DNA from: SIG480 sp045586595
GTDB lineage: Bacteria; Bacillota; Clostridia; Oscillospirales; JAAYXM01
NCBI GenBank assembly: GCA_045586595.1
Contig: JAZNAQ010000005.1
Location: 1 to 34,269 of the forward strand
Reading direction: 5' to 3'
DNA length: 34,269 nt
Part shown: one piece after another, positions 1 to 6,789 of the stretch
How the letters are laid out: each line of letters begins with the position of its first letter
Numbering within the stretch: position 1 is the stretch's first letter
The notes under the pieces: model-generated
What the model was told of the DNA's origin: nothing
The model's database searches: none
What the model saw: only the letters and a program-made list of their open reading frames with translations
Translations under genes and position numbers: made by a program

Positions 1-67
1 CCTGAATTAAACTAGCTATGATATTCTTTTTCCCTTCGCTCATTTTTTCTCTTCTTCTTTTTGCCAT
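1..67 (-). CDS. transposase, IS256/mutator-like family (N-terminal fragment)
   Basis: Only 22 residues are visible: MAKRRREKMSEGKKN followed by IIASLIQ. They start at an ATG 8 bases downstream of a GGAGG ribosome binding site and run off the window without a stop. A short basic start followed by a KKNIIxxLIQ-type helix is what I recall from clostridial IS256-family transposases, whose DDE catalytic core would lie further left. The family call rests on this short stretch plus the IS-like end next to it, so it is moderate. Nothing shows whether the rest of the gene is intact. Confidence 0.5.
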   Translation of the reverse strand, partial: MAKRRREKMSEGKKNIIASLIQ

Positions 68-142
68 AAAAAAATTCCTCCTATGATATTTTTATTCTAT
101 CATAGAAGGAATCAATTTTACAGACTTTTTCTCACACTCTCA
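1..142 (-). mobile_element. IS256-like insertion sequence, end only
   Basis: This is the 5' end of an insertion sequence that runs off the left edge. It holds the first 22 codons of a transposase on the minus strand (start at 67) with a good AGGAGG site just before it. Outside lies an imperfect inverted repeat (TATGATA at 83-89 against TATCATAG at 98-105), and then a terminal stretch reading GGTGAGAGTGTGAGAAAAAG outward-in on the minus strand. That arrangement fits the end of an IS256-family element. The outer boundary near 142 is estimated because the other end and the target duplication are outside the window. Confidence 0.55.
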
Positions 143-200
143 CCTAAAACGCACTTGTGCGTCGCCAGTAACAGTTAGGGCTATGCCCGAAAATGAAATA

Positions 201-219
201 CCCCCCGTTACACGGGGGG
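201..219 (-). terminator. hairpin terminator after the TuaH-like gene
   Basis: CCCCCCGT and ACGGGGGG pair around a 3-base loop, just past the stop codon of the leftward glycosyltransferase gene. On the minus strand it is followed by an imperfect T-rich stretch (TATTTCATTTT), so it probably ends the two-gene leftward transcript. Confidence 0.6.
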
Positions 220-223
220 ATCA

Positions 224-1375
224 TTATTCTACACCGTTATTCTTAAGTATCTCTTCCATTTCGCGCACTCTTGCGTCCCACGAGCAGGCGCGAGCATAGG
301 TTATGCGGAGTGAACGCTTTTCATCGTCTGGCTCTCCCATTGCCTCCTCGCATTTTGCTATAAAATCTGCGCTCCCTCGTGCAATATACACCGCATCAGA
401 ATATCCGAGCACCTGCTCAGGCTGAGGCGTGCTTACAACGGGCTTGCCTGTCGCGAGATATTCATAAAACTTAAGCGGGCTTACATCACGCGAGAGGTTT
501 CCGTCGCGGAACACATTGAGGCATACGTCAAAATTCTGAATATATGCCGGGAGCTCGTCATACTTCTTCATGCCGAGAAAGTGGATATTTTTATACTGCT
601 TTAAGTGGTCGAGGTTTACACCGGGGAGCGGTTTGCCGATAAGTACAACCGACCAATCGGGGCGCGACTTTGCAATAAGCTCAATCTTATCATAATCAAT
701 ACATTCCTGAAGCATGCCGACAAAACCCATTATCGGGTGTTTAATGTCTTTCATGTCTGATGGTATTTCAAAGGTTTCGTTTGCTGCGCGGTTAAAGTGT
801 TCAAAGTTGACGCCATTTGGGAGCATTACTGCGTTTTCGTTATATTCGGCAAGCGTGTCGTAAAGGCCGATTGCCGTTGCAAAAACGGTATTCGCCTGCT
901 CTGAGAGATTTTTTTCAAGAGTGTTTACAGTCTCCTCGTCAATAAATCCCTTATATGCGCTGTGGCGGTCTACGCAGTCATACACAAGTGCGCTGTGCGG
1001 TATGTACTGAGCGGCATCTGCCGATGTCGGTGAATAACACCACAGAATTGGGTTTTCAAAGCCATGCAGCTTCATTTTCTTGCGCACAAACCTTGCAATT
1101 CTTCTTTGATTTATTTTGTTTATAAGCCTGTTCTTATTAAAAAATGGAAGTACGGGCGGGGTTGCGTATACGGTCAGGTTATCACGCGCACGCTCACCGG
1201 GCTTTCTGTACATAAACAAACGCTTCCAGGCACTTTTGTCTTTAAGCGGTGCAAGGTATGTTACAGGTGGGTCAAAGTATAAAATCTCGTCCGCACTTAT
1301 TCTGTTCATTACATGCTGCTTGCGCGTCGGAAACGGATGATAGCAGCTTGTTGAAAGACATACTATTTTGTTCAT
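224..1375 (-). CDS. glycosyltransferase, TuaH-like (GT4/GT-B fold)
   Basis: A predicted cytoplasmic glycosyltransferase of 383 residues that would transfer a sugar from a nucleotide donor to a cell-surface polysaccharide intermediate. The start (MNKIVCLSTSCYHPFPTRKQ) resembles TuaH of the teichuronic acid pathway, and the C-terminal half has GT-B features: GFVGML near residue 217, VVLIGKPLPG near 244, and a donor-site region around SPLKFYEYLATGKPVVSTP near 303-321. The ATG overlaps the stop of the upstream GT4-CsaB gene (ATGA), and an AAAGAGGT ribosome site lies before it, so the two are translationally coupled. This context points to a secondary cell-wall polymer. The acceptor and donor cannot be read from the sequence, and TuaH itself is only the nearest family I recognise. 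Confidence 0.75.
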   Translation of the reverse strand: MNKIVCLSTSCYHPFPTRKQHVMNRISADEILYFDPPVTYLAPLKDKSAWKRLFMYRKPGERARDNLTVYATPPVLPFFNKNRLINKINQRRIARFVRKKMKLHGFENPILWCYSPTSADAAQYIPHSALVYDCVDRHSAYKGFIDEETVNTLEKNLSEQANTVFATAIGLYDTLAEYNENAVMLPNGVNFEHFNRAANETFEIPSDMKDIKHPIMGFVGMLQECIDYDKIELIAKSRPDWSVVLIGKPLPGVNLDHLKQYKNIHFLGMKKYDELPAYIQNFDVCLNVFRDGNLSRDVSPLKFYEYLATGKPVVSTPQPEQVLGYSDAVYIARGSADFIAKCEEAMGEPDDEKRSLRITYARACSWDARVREMEEILKNNGVE

Positions 1376-3609
1376 TTTAAATTTACCTCTTTACTAAAAA
1401 ACTCGCGGAGCTTGTTTGTGTTTTCCTTTTCATTTTCACGCATCTCACGGCATGCCCTTTGCATATTCTCGCCATACTCGGCATCACTCATTGTTCTGTC
1501 AACAAAGCCTTTAAGTATATCGGAAGAGCACTCATCATACAACACACACATTTCTCTGCCGATATAGTTCATAAAGCCGGTAACCTTATGGTCGTACGCT
1601 ATACCTATCGTTGCGACACCCTGACCGGCGCCAAACACAAGCGCATGAAGGCGCATAGCCATTATAACGCGCATCTTTGATAGCATTCCTATAACGGTAT
1701 GCACATCATACTCCCCGCGTATAATCACCGACTCTGATTTGAGCTTCTTGCGGATAAGCTCGGCTATCTGCAGGTCGCGTTTTCTCTCCATCGGTATGAG
1801 AGCTATGCCAAGGCCGTACTTTTGCGCTGCATAGTCTGCGGCTTTTGCTATATGGTCGATTTTCTCGTCTATACCCTTCCAGTTGCGCATCGCAAGGCAG
1901 AGATAGGGTTTTGTCACATCCATCCCCTCTGCCGAAAGTGCCCTCTTTACCGATTCGTCATCAGCAGGTGCAATGCCAAGCGTCGGGTCTGCCGCAAGGC
2001 ACATCTCCGGCTTTGTAACTCCCATCACCCGAAGCTCATCAAACGAGTCGGGGTCGCGAAGCGTTATGCAATCAACATTGTTTTGTATAACACGCGCAGC
2101 AAGAGCACGGTTTCTCTTTTTTCTGACAGGGCCTATTCCGCAACCGTACATCATTACCTTACAGCCGCATATATGAGCTGCTATTAACGTGAATAAGTAA
2201 AAATAAAGAGAACGGCTTGATGTAGAATCCTGAATGAGGCTGCCTCCGCCGTTTATATACAGATGCGAGCGGCGCATTGACGATAATATTTTTAATATGT
2301 TAAATGTATAAATTGAGCGGACGTGATAGCGTTTTTTGGTCTGTTCAGGACTTTTTGACATAACGCATATACGCGTATTGTTATCTACCTGATGGATTTC
2401 ACGGATGACGGCTTTCAGTATTGCGTCATCTCCGGCATTACCCCTGCCATACGAGCCACAAACAACAACCTGCCCACGTCGTGATTTAGAGCTTTCACGC
2501 AGGCTTTTTACGCGCTGATATATTGCCATCTGCGATGATACCATGGCATTAAATGAATACTTTTCACTTGCCTTTTCAAACAACTTCTCTGCCATCGCCT
2601 TACGGGCATCAGAGTTCTCGTATAGATACCGCAAATGCTTTGCAAGCGCAGATGCGTCACCCACGCCAAACAGAAGCCCGTTATTACCGTCATCAATAAC
2701 CTCGGGCATGGCTCCAACCGGAGTAGACACCATTGTACATTTTGCGCGCGCAGACTCAAGTATACTGTATGGAAAGCCCTCACTTACCGAGGAAATTATG
2801 CTTATATCAACCGCACCGAGGAAAGAATCCATATCGTCTATCCACCCGGCAAATACAACTCGTCCCTCAAGGCCAAGCTCATGCACCAGGTCTTCAAGCA
2901 TCTCTTTCTGCTCTCCATCGCCGCCGAGAAGAAGGTAAAGTTCAGGGCATATATCGGAAATCTCAGCCACTGCGCGTACCGCCGTCGCTATATCTTTTAC
3001 AGGGTGGAAACGCGCAGCAATGCCACAAACCACTGTATTCTCCGTACACTTTATGCCGAGCCGAGCAAGATATTCTTCTCTCGGTGTTTTTGGTGTTGTT
3101 TGGGTATCAAAGTCTATACCGTTATTCAGGGCAAAGAGCTTGTACGGGTCAAACCCACGCTCGATAAGAAGGTCTAAAAAAGCGTTTGTGACACCAATAT
3201 AGCCGTCGAGCAGCCGAAGGGCAACTGTGTTTAAAATCCCGTTTGTCAGACGCTTTACAATACTCCCCATATAGTCAAGGCGATAGTCGCTGTGAACTGT
3301 TGTAATCACAGGAACCTTTATATGGCGCTTTATGGCCGCAGCCATTACATTTGCCTTCGCGCCGTGACAGTGGACAATATCAAACCCGTCACAGACTATT
3401 CCCTTGAGGTCGCGTAAATCCTTTATCGGATTTTTGCTGTCAATAACCCGTGTGTCAATCCCGAGTGCTCTCGCATCTTCTGCAAACTCGCCGTCTCGAA
3501 AACATACAAGAACAACTTCATTGTCCTCAGAGAGCTTTGAAACAAGCGAAAGGACATGTGTTTTCGCACCGCCGACGTCGCCGCCGCCTATCATATGAAC
3601 TATCTTCAT
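1372..3609 (-). CDS. fusion: GT4 glycosyltransferase + CsaB-type polysaccharide pyruvyl transferase
   Basis: A 745-residue protein made of two enzymes. Residues 1-370 are a GT4 glycosyltransferase: the start MKIVHMIGGGDVGGAKTHV is the acceptor-side glycine loop, and EGFPYSILE at 278-286 is the E-x7-E donor motif. Residues 379-745 are a CsaB-type pyruvyl transferase beginning VVVCGSYGRGNAGDDAIL. CsaB adds pyruvate ketals to secondary cell-wall polymer, which SLH-domain proteins bind. These activities are usually separate genes, so this polypeptide may both extend and pyruvylate the same polymer. An AGGAG site precedes the ATG at 3609. There is no frameshift at the junction, and the linker (RESSKSRRG) is basic and flexible. 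Confidence 0.85.
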   Translation of the reverse strand: MKIVHMIGGGDVGGAKTHVLSLVSKLSEDNEVVLVCFRDGEFAEDARALGIDTRVIDSKNPIKDLRDLKGIVCDGFDIVHCHGAKANVMAAAIKRHIKVPVITTVHSDYRLDYMGSIVKRLTNGILNTVALRLLDGYIGVTNAFLDLLIERGFDPYKLFALNNGIDFDTQTTPKTPREEYLARLGIKCTENTVVCGIAARFHPVKDIATAVRAVAEISDICPELYLLLGGDGEQKEMLEDLVHELGLEGRVVFAGWIDDMDSFLGAVDISIISSVSEGFPYSILESARAKCTMVSTPVGAMPEVIDDGNNGLLFGVGDASALAKHLRYLYENSDARKAMAEKLFEKASEKYSFNAMVSSQMAIYQRVKSLRESSKSRRGQVVVCGSYGRGNAGDDAILKAVIREIHQVDNNTRICVMSKSPEQTKKRYHVRSIYTFNILKILSSMRRSHLYINGGGSLIQDSTSSRSLYFYLFTLIAAHICGCKVMMYGCGIGPVRKKRNRALAARVIQNNVDCITLRDPDSFDELRVMGVTKPEMCLAADPTLGIAPADDESVKRALSAEGMDVTKPYLCLAMRNWKGIDEKIDHIAKAADYAAQKYGLGIALIPMERKRDLQIAELIRKKLKSESVIIRGEYDVHTVIGMLSKMRVIMAMRLHALVFGAGQGVATIGIAYDHKVTGFMNYIGREMCVLYDECSSDILKGFVDRTMSDAEYGENMQRACREMRENEKENTNKLREFFSKEVNLK

Positions 3610-3644
3610 GGTTGCTCCTATTTAGAATTTTTAATAAAAAAGAG

Positions 3645-3692
3645 TTGTTATATTTTTACACATATTATATAATAGATGACGTAATCGGTCAA
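3645..3692. promoter_or_regulatory. overlapping divergent sigma-A promoters
   Basis: Rightward promoter: TTGTTA at 3645-3650 and TATAAT at 3668-3673, spacer 17. Leftward promoter: TTGACC (complement of 3687-3692) and TATAAT (complement of 3664-3669), spacer 17. The two -10 boxes overlap by two bases, so polymerase can occupy only one at a time. They serve the DUF4330/O-antigen-ligase pair and the GT4-CsaB/TuaH-like pair respectively. Confidence 0.7.
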
Positions 3693-3723
3693 GCGATACA
3701 TACAACGAAAGGAATTTAATATT

Positions 3724-4224
3724 ATGAAAATCGTTAATGAAAAAGGTAAGCTGTTTGGTATTATCAACATCATAGACCTCGCCATTCTCCTTGTCATAGC
3801 ACTTGTCGCCGTTGCTGCGGTATATAAGTTTGCAGCACCTGCTGCAAGCAATGTAATCGCGCCTAAGTCCGACATGACAGTCACAATGCGCGTACGCGGA
3901 GCTATGGATTATCTTGAGGAAGAAGTGATGAAGCTTGAGGCTGGGGAGCGCCTCATCGCCGGCAGCGGTTATATTGACGCTGAAGTTGTTTCAGTTGAGA
4001 GCATCCCTTATCTCTCCGCAGGCGCAACTGATGACGGTAAATTTGTTACATCAGAAGACCCGCAGAAATGCGACCTTTTAATAACAATCAAAGCCGAGCA
4101 CTCAAAAACCGAGCCGATTCTCAAAATCGGCACTCAGGAGGTTCGCATAGGGCGCGGCTTCATATTCAAGACACAAACAGTTGAAGTAAACGCAATTATT
4201 GAGAAGGTTGAGTTTGATGGATAA
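3724..4224 (+). CDS. DUF4330 family membrane-anchored protein
   Basis: A 166-residue protein with a short cytoplasmic start (MKIVNEKGKLFGIINIID), one membrane segment at about residues 18-38 (LAILLVIALVAVAAVYKF), and an extracytoplasmic remainder rich in beta-strand-like sequence. This is the layout of DUF4330, whose function is unknown and which is often found beside polysaccharide export and O-antigen ligase genes. AAAGGA lies 10 bases before the ATG. Its stop overlaps the start of the next gene, so it is probably co-translated with the polymerase/ligase. A role in assembling or presenting the surface polymer is inferred from context only. Confidence 0.75.
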   Translation: MKIVNEKGKLFGIINIIDLAILLVIALVAVAAVYKFAAPAASNVIAPKSDMTVTMRVRGAMDYLEEEVMKLEAGERLIAGSGYIDAEVVSVESIPYLSAGATDDGKFVTSEDPQKCDLLITIKAEHSKTEPILKIGTQEVRIGRGFIFKTQTVEVNAIIEKVEFDG

Positions 4225-5803
4225 TATTATTAGAAGTTGCGGTATTGCGCGGTTTTGTGCAATAATTGCACTCGCCTTTCCGTACAGTATCCTCGGGAAG
4301 TTTTCTGCATTCTGCGGGCGTTGCTATCACGACTCTGTAACACGTCGTGCTTATGTTGCGTTCTTCTCAGCATCACCCAAAGCCGTATACTCAAAATTTT
4401 ATAAAGCGCTATATAAGTTTAATAAGCTCCTGTCGGATTTCGGCGCAAGCCTTCACCCGGCAGCACAAGAAAGCTTTGTAATGCGCGCTGCCCGCGTATT
4501 TTCATCATCAAAGCTTGTAGAACAAAGCCTGGTTCTGAACTTTTTTAAAACTCTCGGGATGAAACGTCTGCTGCTTGCGGTATTCGCGCTTTATCTGCCG
4601 GTGGATGTATTTATCCGTGACGTTCTGAATATCAGCTTTCTCTCGTCTGTATGGGACGAAGCATTTATGCTGTTCTGCATAGCTTATATCATTTTCCGCA
4701 TATGTTCAAAGCGAGAAATTACAAAGCCGCGTATAACTCCGGTTGATATGCCGCTTCTGTTCTTTATTGCGATAGGTCTTCTGCTGGTAGCGGTTGTTTC
4801 TCCGAAAATCGCCCCTGCCATTGCCGGTTTCCGGGCGGTATGTCAGTTTATGCTGTGGTTTTTTATCCTCACACGGCTCATTGAGAATGATAAAGATTTT
4901 AAAGTTCTTTATTTCACGATGTGTGCAATGGCAACAGCAATCGCCCTCCATGGCATATATCAGTATATCACAAAAGCCCCCATGCCCGCGCAGTGGGTTG
5001 CCCAAGCCGAAGCCGGTGTAAGAACTCGAGTTTATTCTATTATCGGTAGCCCTAATGTTATGGGTGCATTCCTTGTAATGACGGCTCCCATGCTGGCCGC
5101 GTGTGCATATTATGCAAAAAGGCTTTGGGTGAAGTGCATTATGTGGGGTATAACAGGCATCCTGTGCCTTGCAACCCTTTTCACGTTCTCCCGAGGCGCA
5201 TGGTTCGGGCTTACAATCGCAGTCGTTGTTTTCTCCATTCTTGTTGACCGCAAACTACTGCTCATTGCAGGTATTGCGATTTTAGGCGTTATATTCTGTG
5301 TCCCTGAAATTTCAAACAGAATCGCATTTCTGTTTACGTCTGACTTTGCGGCCGCAAACTCATCGGGAGGGCGCGGAGAGCGTTGGGAAATAGGCCTTTC
5401 GCTCTGGCGTCCCAACAAATTTTTCGGCTTCGGGCTAGGGCGTTTTGGCGGCGCAATAGCAATGCAAAACCAAGAGATAGAAGGGCTCACATATTTTTAT
5501 ATGGATAACTACTATCTCAAAACCCTCACCGAAATGGGGCTCTTGGGACTTATCTCTTATATATGGCTTCTTCTCCGAAACCTTCTCTGGTCATGCAGAA
5601 GTATATTTAAGACACAAAAGAACAAGATGTCATATCTTACCTGCGGAATAGTCGCAGGCCAGGTAGGGGTTCTCTCCCACTCGTTTTTTGAAAACATTTT
5701 CGAAGTACCTTATATGAACGCTTATTTCTGGGGCCTTTCAGCCGCAGTTATGTATCTTGGTTATTTAAGGCGCAGAAAAAATGACAAACCGGAAATAAGT
5801 TGA
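4217..5803 (+). CDS. O-antigen ligase / Wzy-like polymerase family membrane protein
   Basis: A large polytopic membrane protein of about 528 residues. The central part holds about ten hydrophobic segments. The FTFSRGAWFGL motif and the following large loop with GFGLGRFGG are characteristic of the Wzy_C (O-antigen ligase) domain, which joins or polymerises undecaprenyl-linked glycans on the outer face of the membrane. A TTG-initiated extension to 4199 is possible. I chose ATG 4217 because GAGAAGG sits 9 bases before it, inside the end of the DUF4330 gene. The N-terminal ~110 residues are less hydrophobic than usual for the family. Whether it acts as ligase or polymerase is undecided. With CsaB and the glycosyltransferases it completes a cell-wall polymer locus. 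Confidence 0.8.
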   Translation: MDNIIRSCGIARFCAIIALAFPYSILGKFSAFCGRCYHDSVTRRAYVAFFSASPKAVYSKFYKALYKFNKLLSDFGASLHPAAQESFVMRAARVFSSSKLVEQSLVLNFFKTLGMKRLLLAVFALYLPVDVFIRDVLNISFLSSVWDEAFMLFCIAYIIFRICSKREITKPRITPVDMPLLFFIAIGLLLVAVVSPKIAPAIAGFRAVCQFMLWFFILTRLIENDKDFKVLYFTMCAMATAIALHGIYQYITKAPMPAQWVAQAEAGVRTRVYSIIGSPNVMGAFLVMTAPMLAACAYYAKRLWVKCIMWGITGILCLATLFTFSRGAWFGLTIAVVVFSILVDRKLLLIAGIAILGVIFCVPEISNRIAFLFTSDFAAANSSGGRGERWEIGLSLWRPNKFFGFGLGRFGGAIAMQNQEIEGLTYFYMDNYYLKTLTEMGLLGLISYIWLLLRNLLWSCRSIFKTQKNKMSYLTCGIVAGQVGVLSHSFFENIFEVPYMNAYFWGLSAAVMYLGYLRRRKNDKPEIS

Positions 5804-5809
5804 ATTTAT

Positions 5810-5865
5810 GAGGCTGTTGCAAATCGGTTTTAAGTAAAAAGCCAAAATGCAACAGCCTCTTTATA
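5810..5865. terminator. terminator between the ligase gene and SASP
   Basis: GAGGCTGTTGCA (5810-5821) pairs perfectly with TGCAACAGCCTC (5848-5859) over 12 base pairs, followed by TTTATATT. It ends the rightward polysaccharide transcript and could also stop the converging SASP transcript. Confidence 0.8.
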
Positions 5866-5885
5866 TTCTCTGATTAAGAATATTG

Positions 5886-6068
5886 TTACTTGCTTAAGTT
5901 CTGCTCGTAAGACATAATCATCTTCTTAACCATCTGACCGCCGATAGAACCAGCCTGACGTGAAGTGAGATCACCGTTGTAACCCTGCTTGAGGTTTACG
6001 CCTACTTCAGATGCAGCCTCCATCTTGAACTTATCGAGTGCTTCCTGTGCGTTCGGTACGATTGCCAT
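5886..6068 (-). CDS. alpha/beta-type small acid-soluble spore protein
   Basis: A 60-residue DNA-binding protein that coats and protects spore DNA and is degraded at germination. MEAASEVGVNLKQGYNGDL is the first conserved helix with the site normally cut by the germination protease GPR, and TSRQAGSIGGQMVKKMI is the second (normally SRxxGxxGGxMVKxMI). The start at 6068 (MAIVPNAQEAL) is preferred over an in-frame ATG 30 bases upstream because GGGAGGTG lies just ahead of it. Its presence indicates an endospore former. A forespore sigma-G promoter would be expected upstream, but I could not identify one with confidence. Confidence 0.95.
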   Translation of the reverse strand: MAIVPNAQEALDKFKMEAASEVGVNLKQGYNGDLTSRQAGSIGGQMVKKMIMSYEQNLSK

Positions 6069-6196
6069 TTCAAATTCACCTCCCTTGTTTGACTTCAATA
6101 GTATTTTTATCAGTTTAGGTTTTAATATTAGTTGTAATTTCTGTATGGCAAAAACTGTGCTGTTTAATCAAAAATAAAAATTTTCGTTTAAACCTC

Positions 6197-6225
6197 TTGA
6201 CAAATTATGCTTTCGTCCGTATAAT
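6197..6225 (+). promoter_or_regulatory. promoter of the tRNA-Pro gene
   Basis: A perfect TTGACA (6197-6202) and a perfect TATAAT (6220-6225) with a 17-base spacer, ending 14 bases before the mature tRNA. This is a strong constitutive promoter, as expected for a stable RNA. Confidence 0.85.
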
Positions 6226-6239
6226 TAAATAGTTCGCTT

Positions 6240-6316
6240 CGAGATGTGGCTCAGCTTGGTAGAGCGCTGCGTTCGGGACGCAGAGGCCGCAGGTTCGAAT
6301 CCTGTCATCTCGACCA
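6240..6316 (+). tRNA. tRNA-Pro (anticodon CGG)
   Basis: A 77-base cloverleaf. The acceptor stem CGAGATG (6240-6246) pairs with CATCTCG (6306-6312). The anticodon stem-loop is CTGCG-TTCGGGA-CGCAG with CGG as anticodon, the T arm is GCAGG-TTCGAAT-CCTGT, and CCA is encoded at 6314-6316. The last 23 bases (from the T loop to CCA) are repeated at 15589-15611, so this gene is the attachment site of the element that follows. The element recreates the 3' end and leaves the tRNA functional. Confidence 0.96.
6294..6316 (+). repeat. attL core, 23-bp direct repeat
   Basis: It begins TTCGAATCCTGTCATC and ends CGACCA, spanning the T loop, the 3' half of the acceptor stem and CCA of tRNA-Pro. The identical copy is at 15589-15611. 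Flanking bases differ on both sides (AGG/TTT here, GCC/AAC there), so the identity is exactly 23 bp. Confidence 0.93.
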
Positions 6317-6327
6317 TTTTCGCAACT

Positions 6328-6368
6328 CCGCATAACAGGCTGAAAACGGCTTGATTATGCGGTTTTTC
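6328..6368 (+). terminator. element-supplied terminator for tRNA-Pro
   Basis: CCGCATAA (6328-6335) pairs with TTATGCGG (6355-6362) and is followed by TTTTT. It lies inside the element, 12 bases past the CCA. The gene's original terminator appears to be the hairpin at 15615-15648, now 9.3 kb away, so the element brings a replacement. Confidence 0.75.
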
Positions 6369-6448
6369 TATGTTTGCAAGTGAAACGATTTAAAGCATTT
6401 TAAAGTATTTGACAACATTTTAAATGGTCAAAAAGTTGTCAACATCAT

Positions 6449-6477
6449 TTGACGATATAATAATAACATGATATAAT
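6449..6477 (+). promoter_or_regulatory. promoter of the left-end small RNA
   Basis: TTGACG and a perfect TATAAT are separated by 17 bases. No coding gene lies downstream before the terminator at 6533-6592. Confidence 0.7.
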
Positions 6478-6483
6478 AAATAC

Positions 6484-6592
6484 ATCGTGAGCTTAGTTTC
6501 TTTATCTGTCTTTACAATTCACTATCAGAGCGCGACGGCGGTCAGCTTCTTACTTTATCCGGTAAGAGTCTGGCCGTCGTTGTGTTTTTTTA
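6484..6592 (+). ncRNA. candidate small RNA at the element's left end
   Basis: A strong promoter (TTGACG at 6449-6454, TATAAT at 6472-6477, spacer 17) is followed ~55 bases later by a long hairpin: CGACGG (6533-6538) with CCGTCG (6574-6579), and an inner TCTTAC with GTAAGA. A TGTGTTTTTTT tract comes next. This gives a ~109-base transcript with no gene on the + strand. It has no ribosome binding site, and the only open frame (from GTG 6488) would be almost leaderless. Just upstream, TTGACAAC and GTTGTCAA (6409-6442) form an inverted repeat that could bind a regulator or integrase arm domain. Function is unknown. Confidence 0.5.
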
Positions 6593-6604
6593 TTAAAATA
6601 TGAA

Positions 6605-6625
6605 AGAGACCGCTGTGCGGTCTCT
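6605..6625 (-). terminator. terminator of the leftward transcripts of the element
   Basis: AGAGACCGC (6605-6613) and GCGGTCTCT (6617-6625) form a 9-bp stem with a 3-base loop. On the minus strand TTTCATATTTT follows. It ends the short peptide transcript and probably also the long leftward operon, and sits back to back with the + strand terminator at 6533-6592. Confidence 0.7.
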
Positions 6626-6693
6626 CAAATCGGAACTTTGACGGGTGTGCCCCTTCCCGTATTTCTTTTGACCCAAAGGGTGTGTAGCAGCAC
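6625..6693 (-). CDS. candidate 22-residue peptide gene
   Basis: A GTG-initiated frame of 22 codons (MLLHTLWVKRNTGRG, then TPVKVPI) has GGAG 8 bases upstream. It has its own promoter (TTTACA-18-TATAAT, 6731-6760) and ends at a TGA that touches the terminator stem, so promoter, ribosome site, reading frame and terminator fit closely around it. The peptide is basic and not a typical hydrophobic type I toxin. It could equally be a regulatory RNA with a chance frame. Function is unknown. Confidence 0.4.
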   Translation of the reverse strand: MLLHTLWVKRNTGRGTPVKVPI

Positions 6694-6730
6694 AATCTCT
6701 ACTCCAAAGCACCATAATTATTGTATATAG

Positions 6731-6760
6731 ATTATAACATGTATTTTCCCTTTTTGTAAA
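6731..6760 (-). promoter_or_regulatory. leftward promoter of the small-peptide transcript
   Basis: Read on the minus strand: TTTACA (complement of 6755-6760), an 18-base spacer and TATAAT (complement of 6731-6736). Transcription would start near 6724 and end at the hairpin 6605-6625, a ~125-base RNA. Confidence 0.6.
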
Positions 6761-6789
6761 GCATTTTATTCTTTAATTACGTATCACGA

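Noticed and set aside
6488..6603. Hydrophobic toxin peptide from GTG 6488
   Set aside because: The frame starts within a few bases of the predicted transcription start, has no ribosome site, and runs through the terminator.
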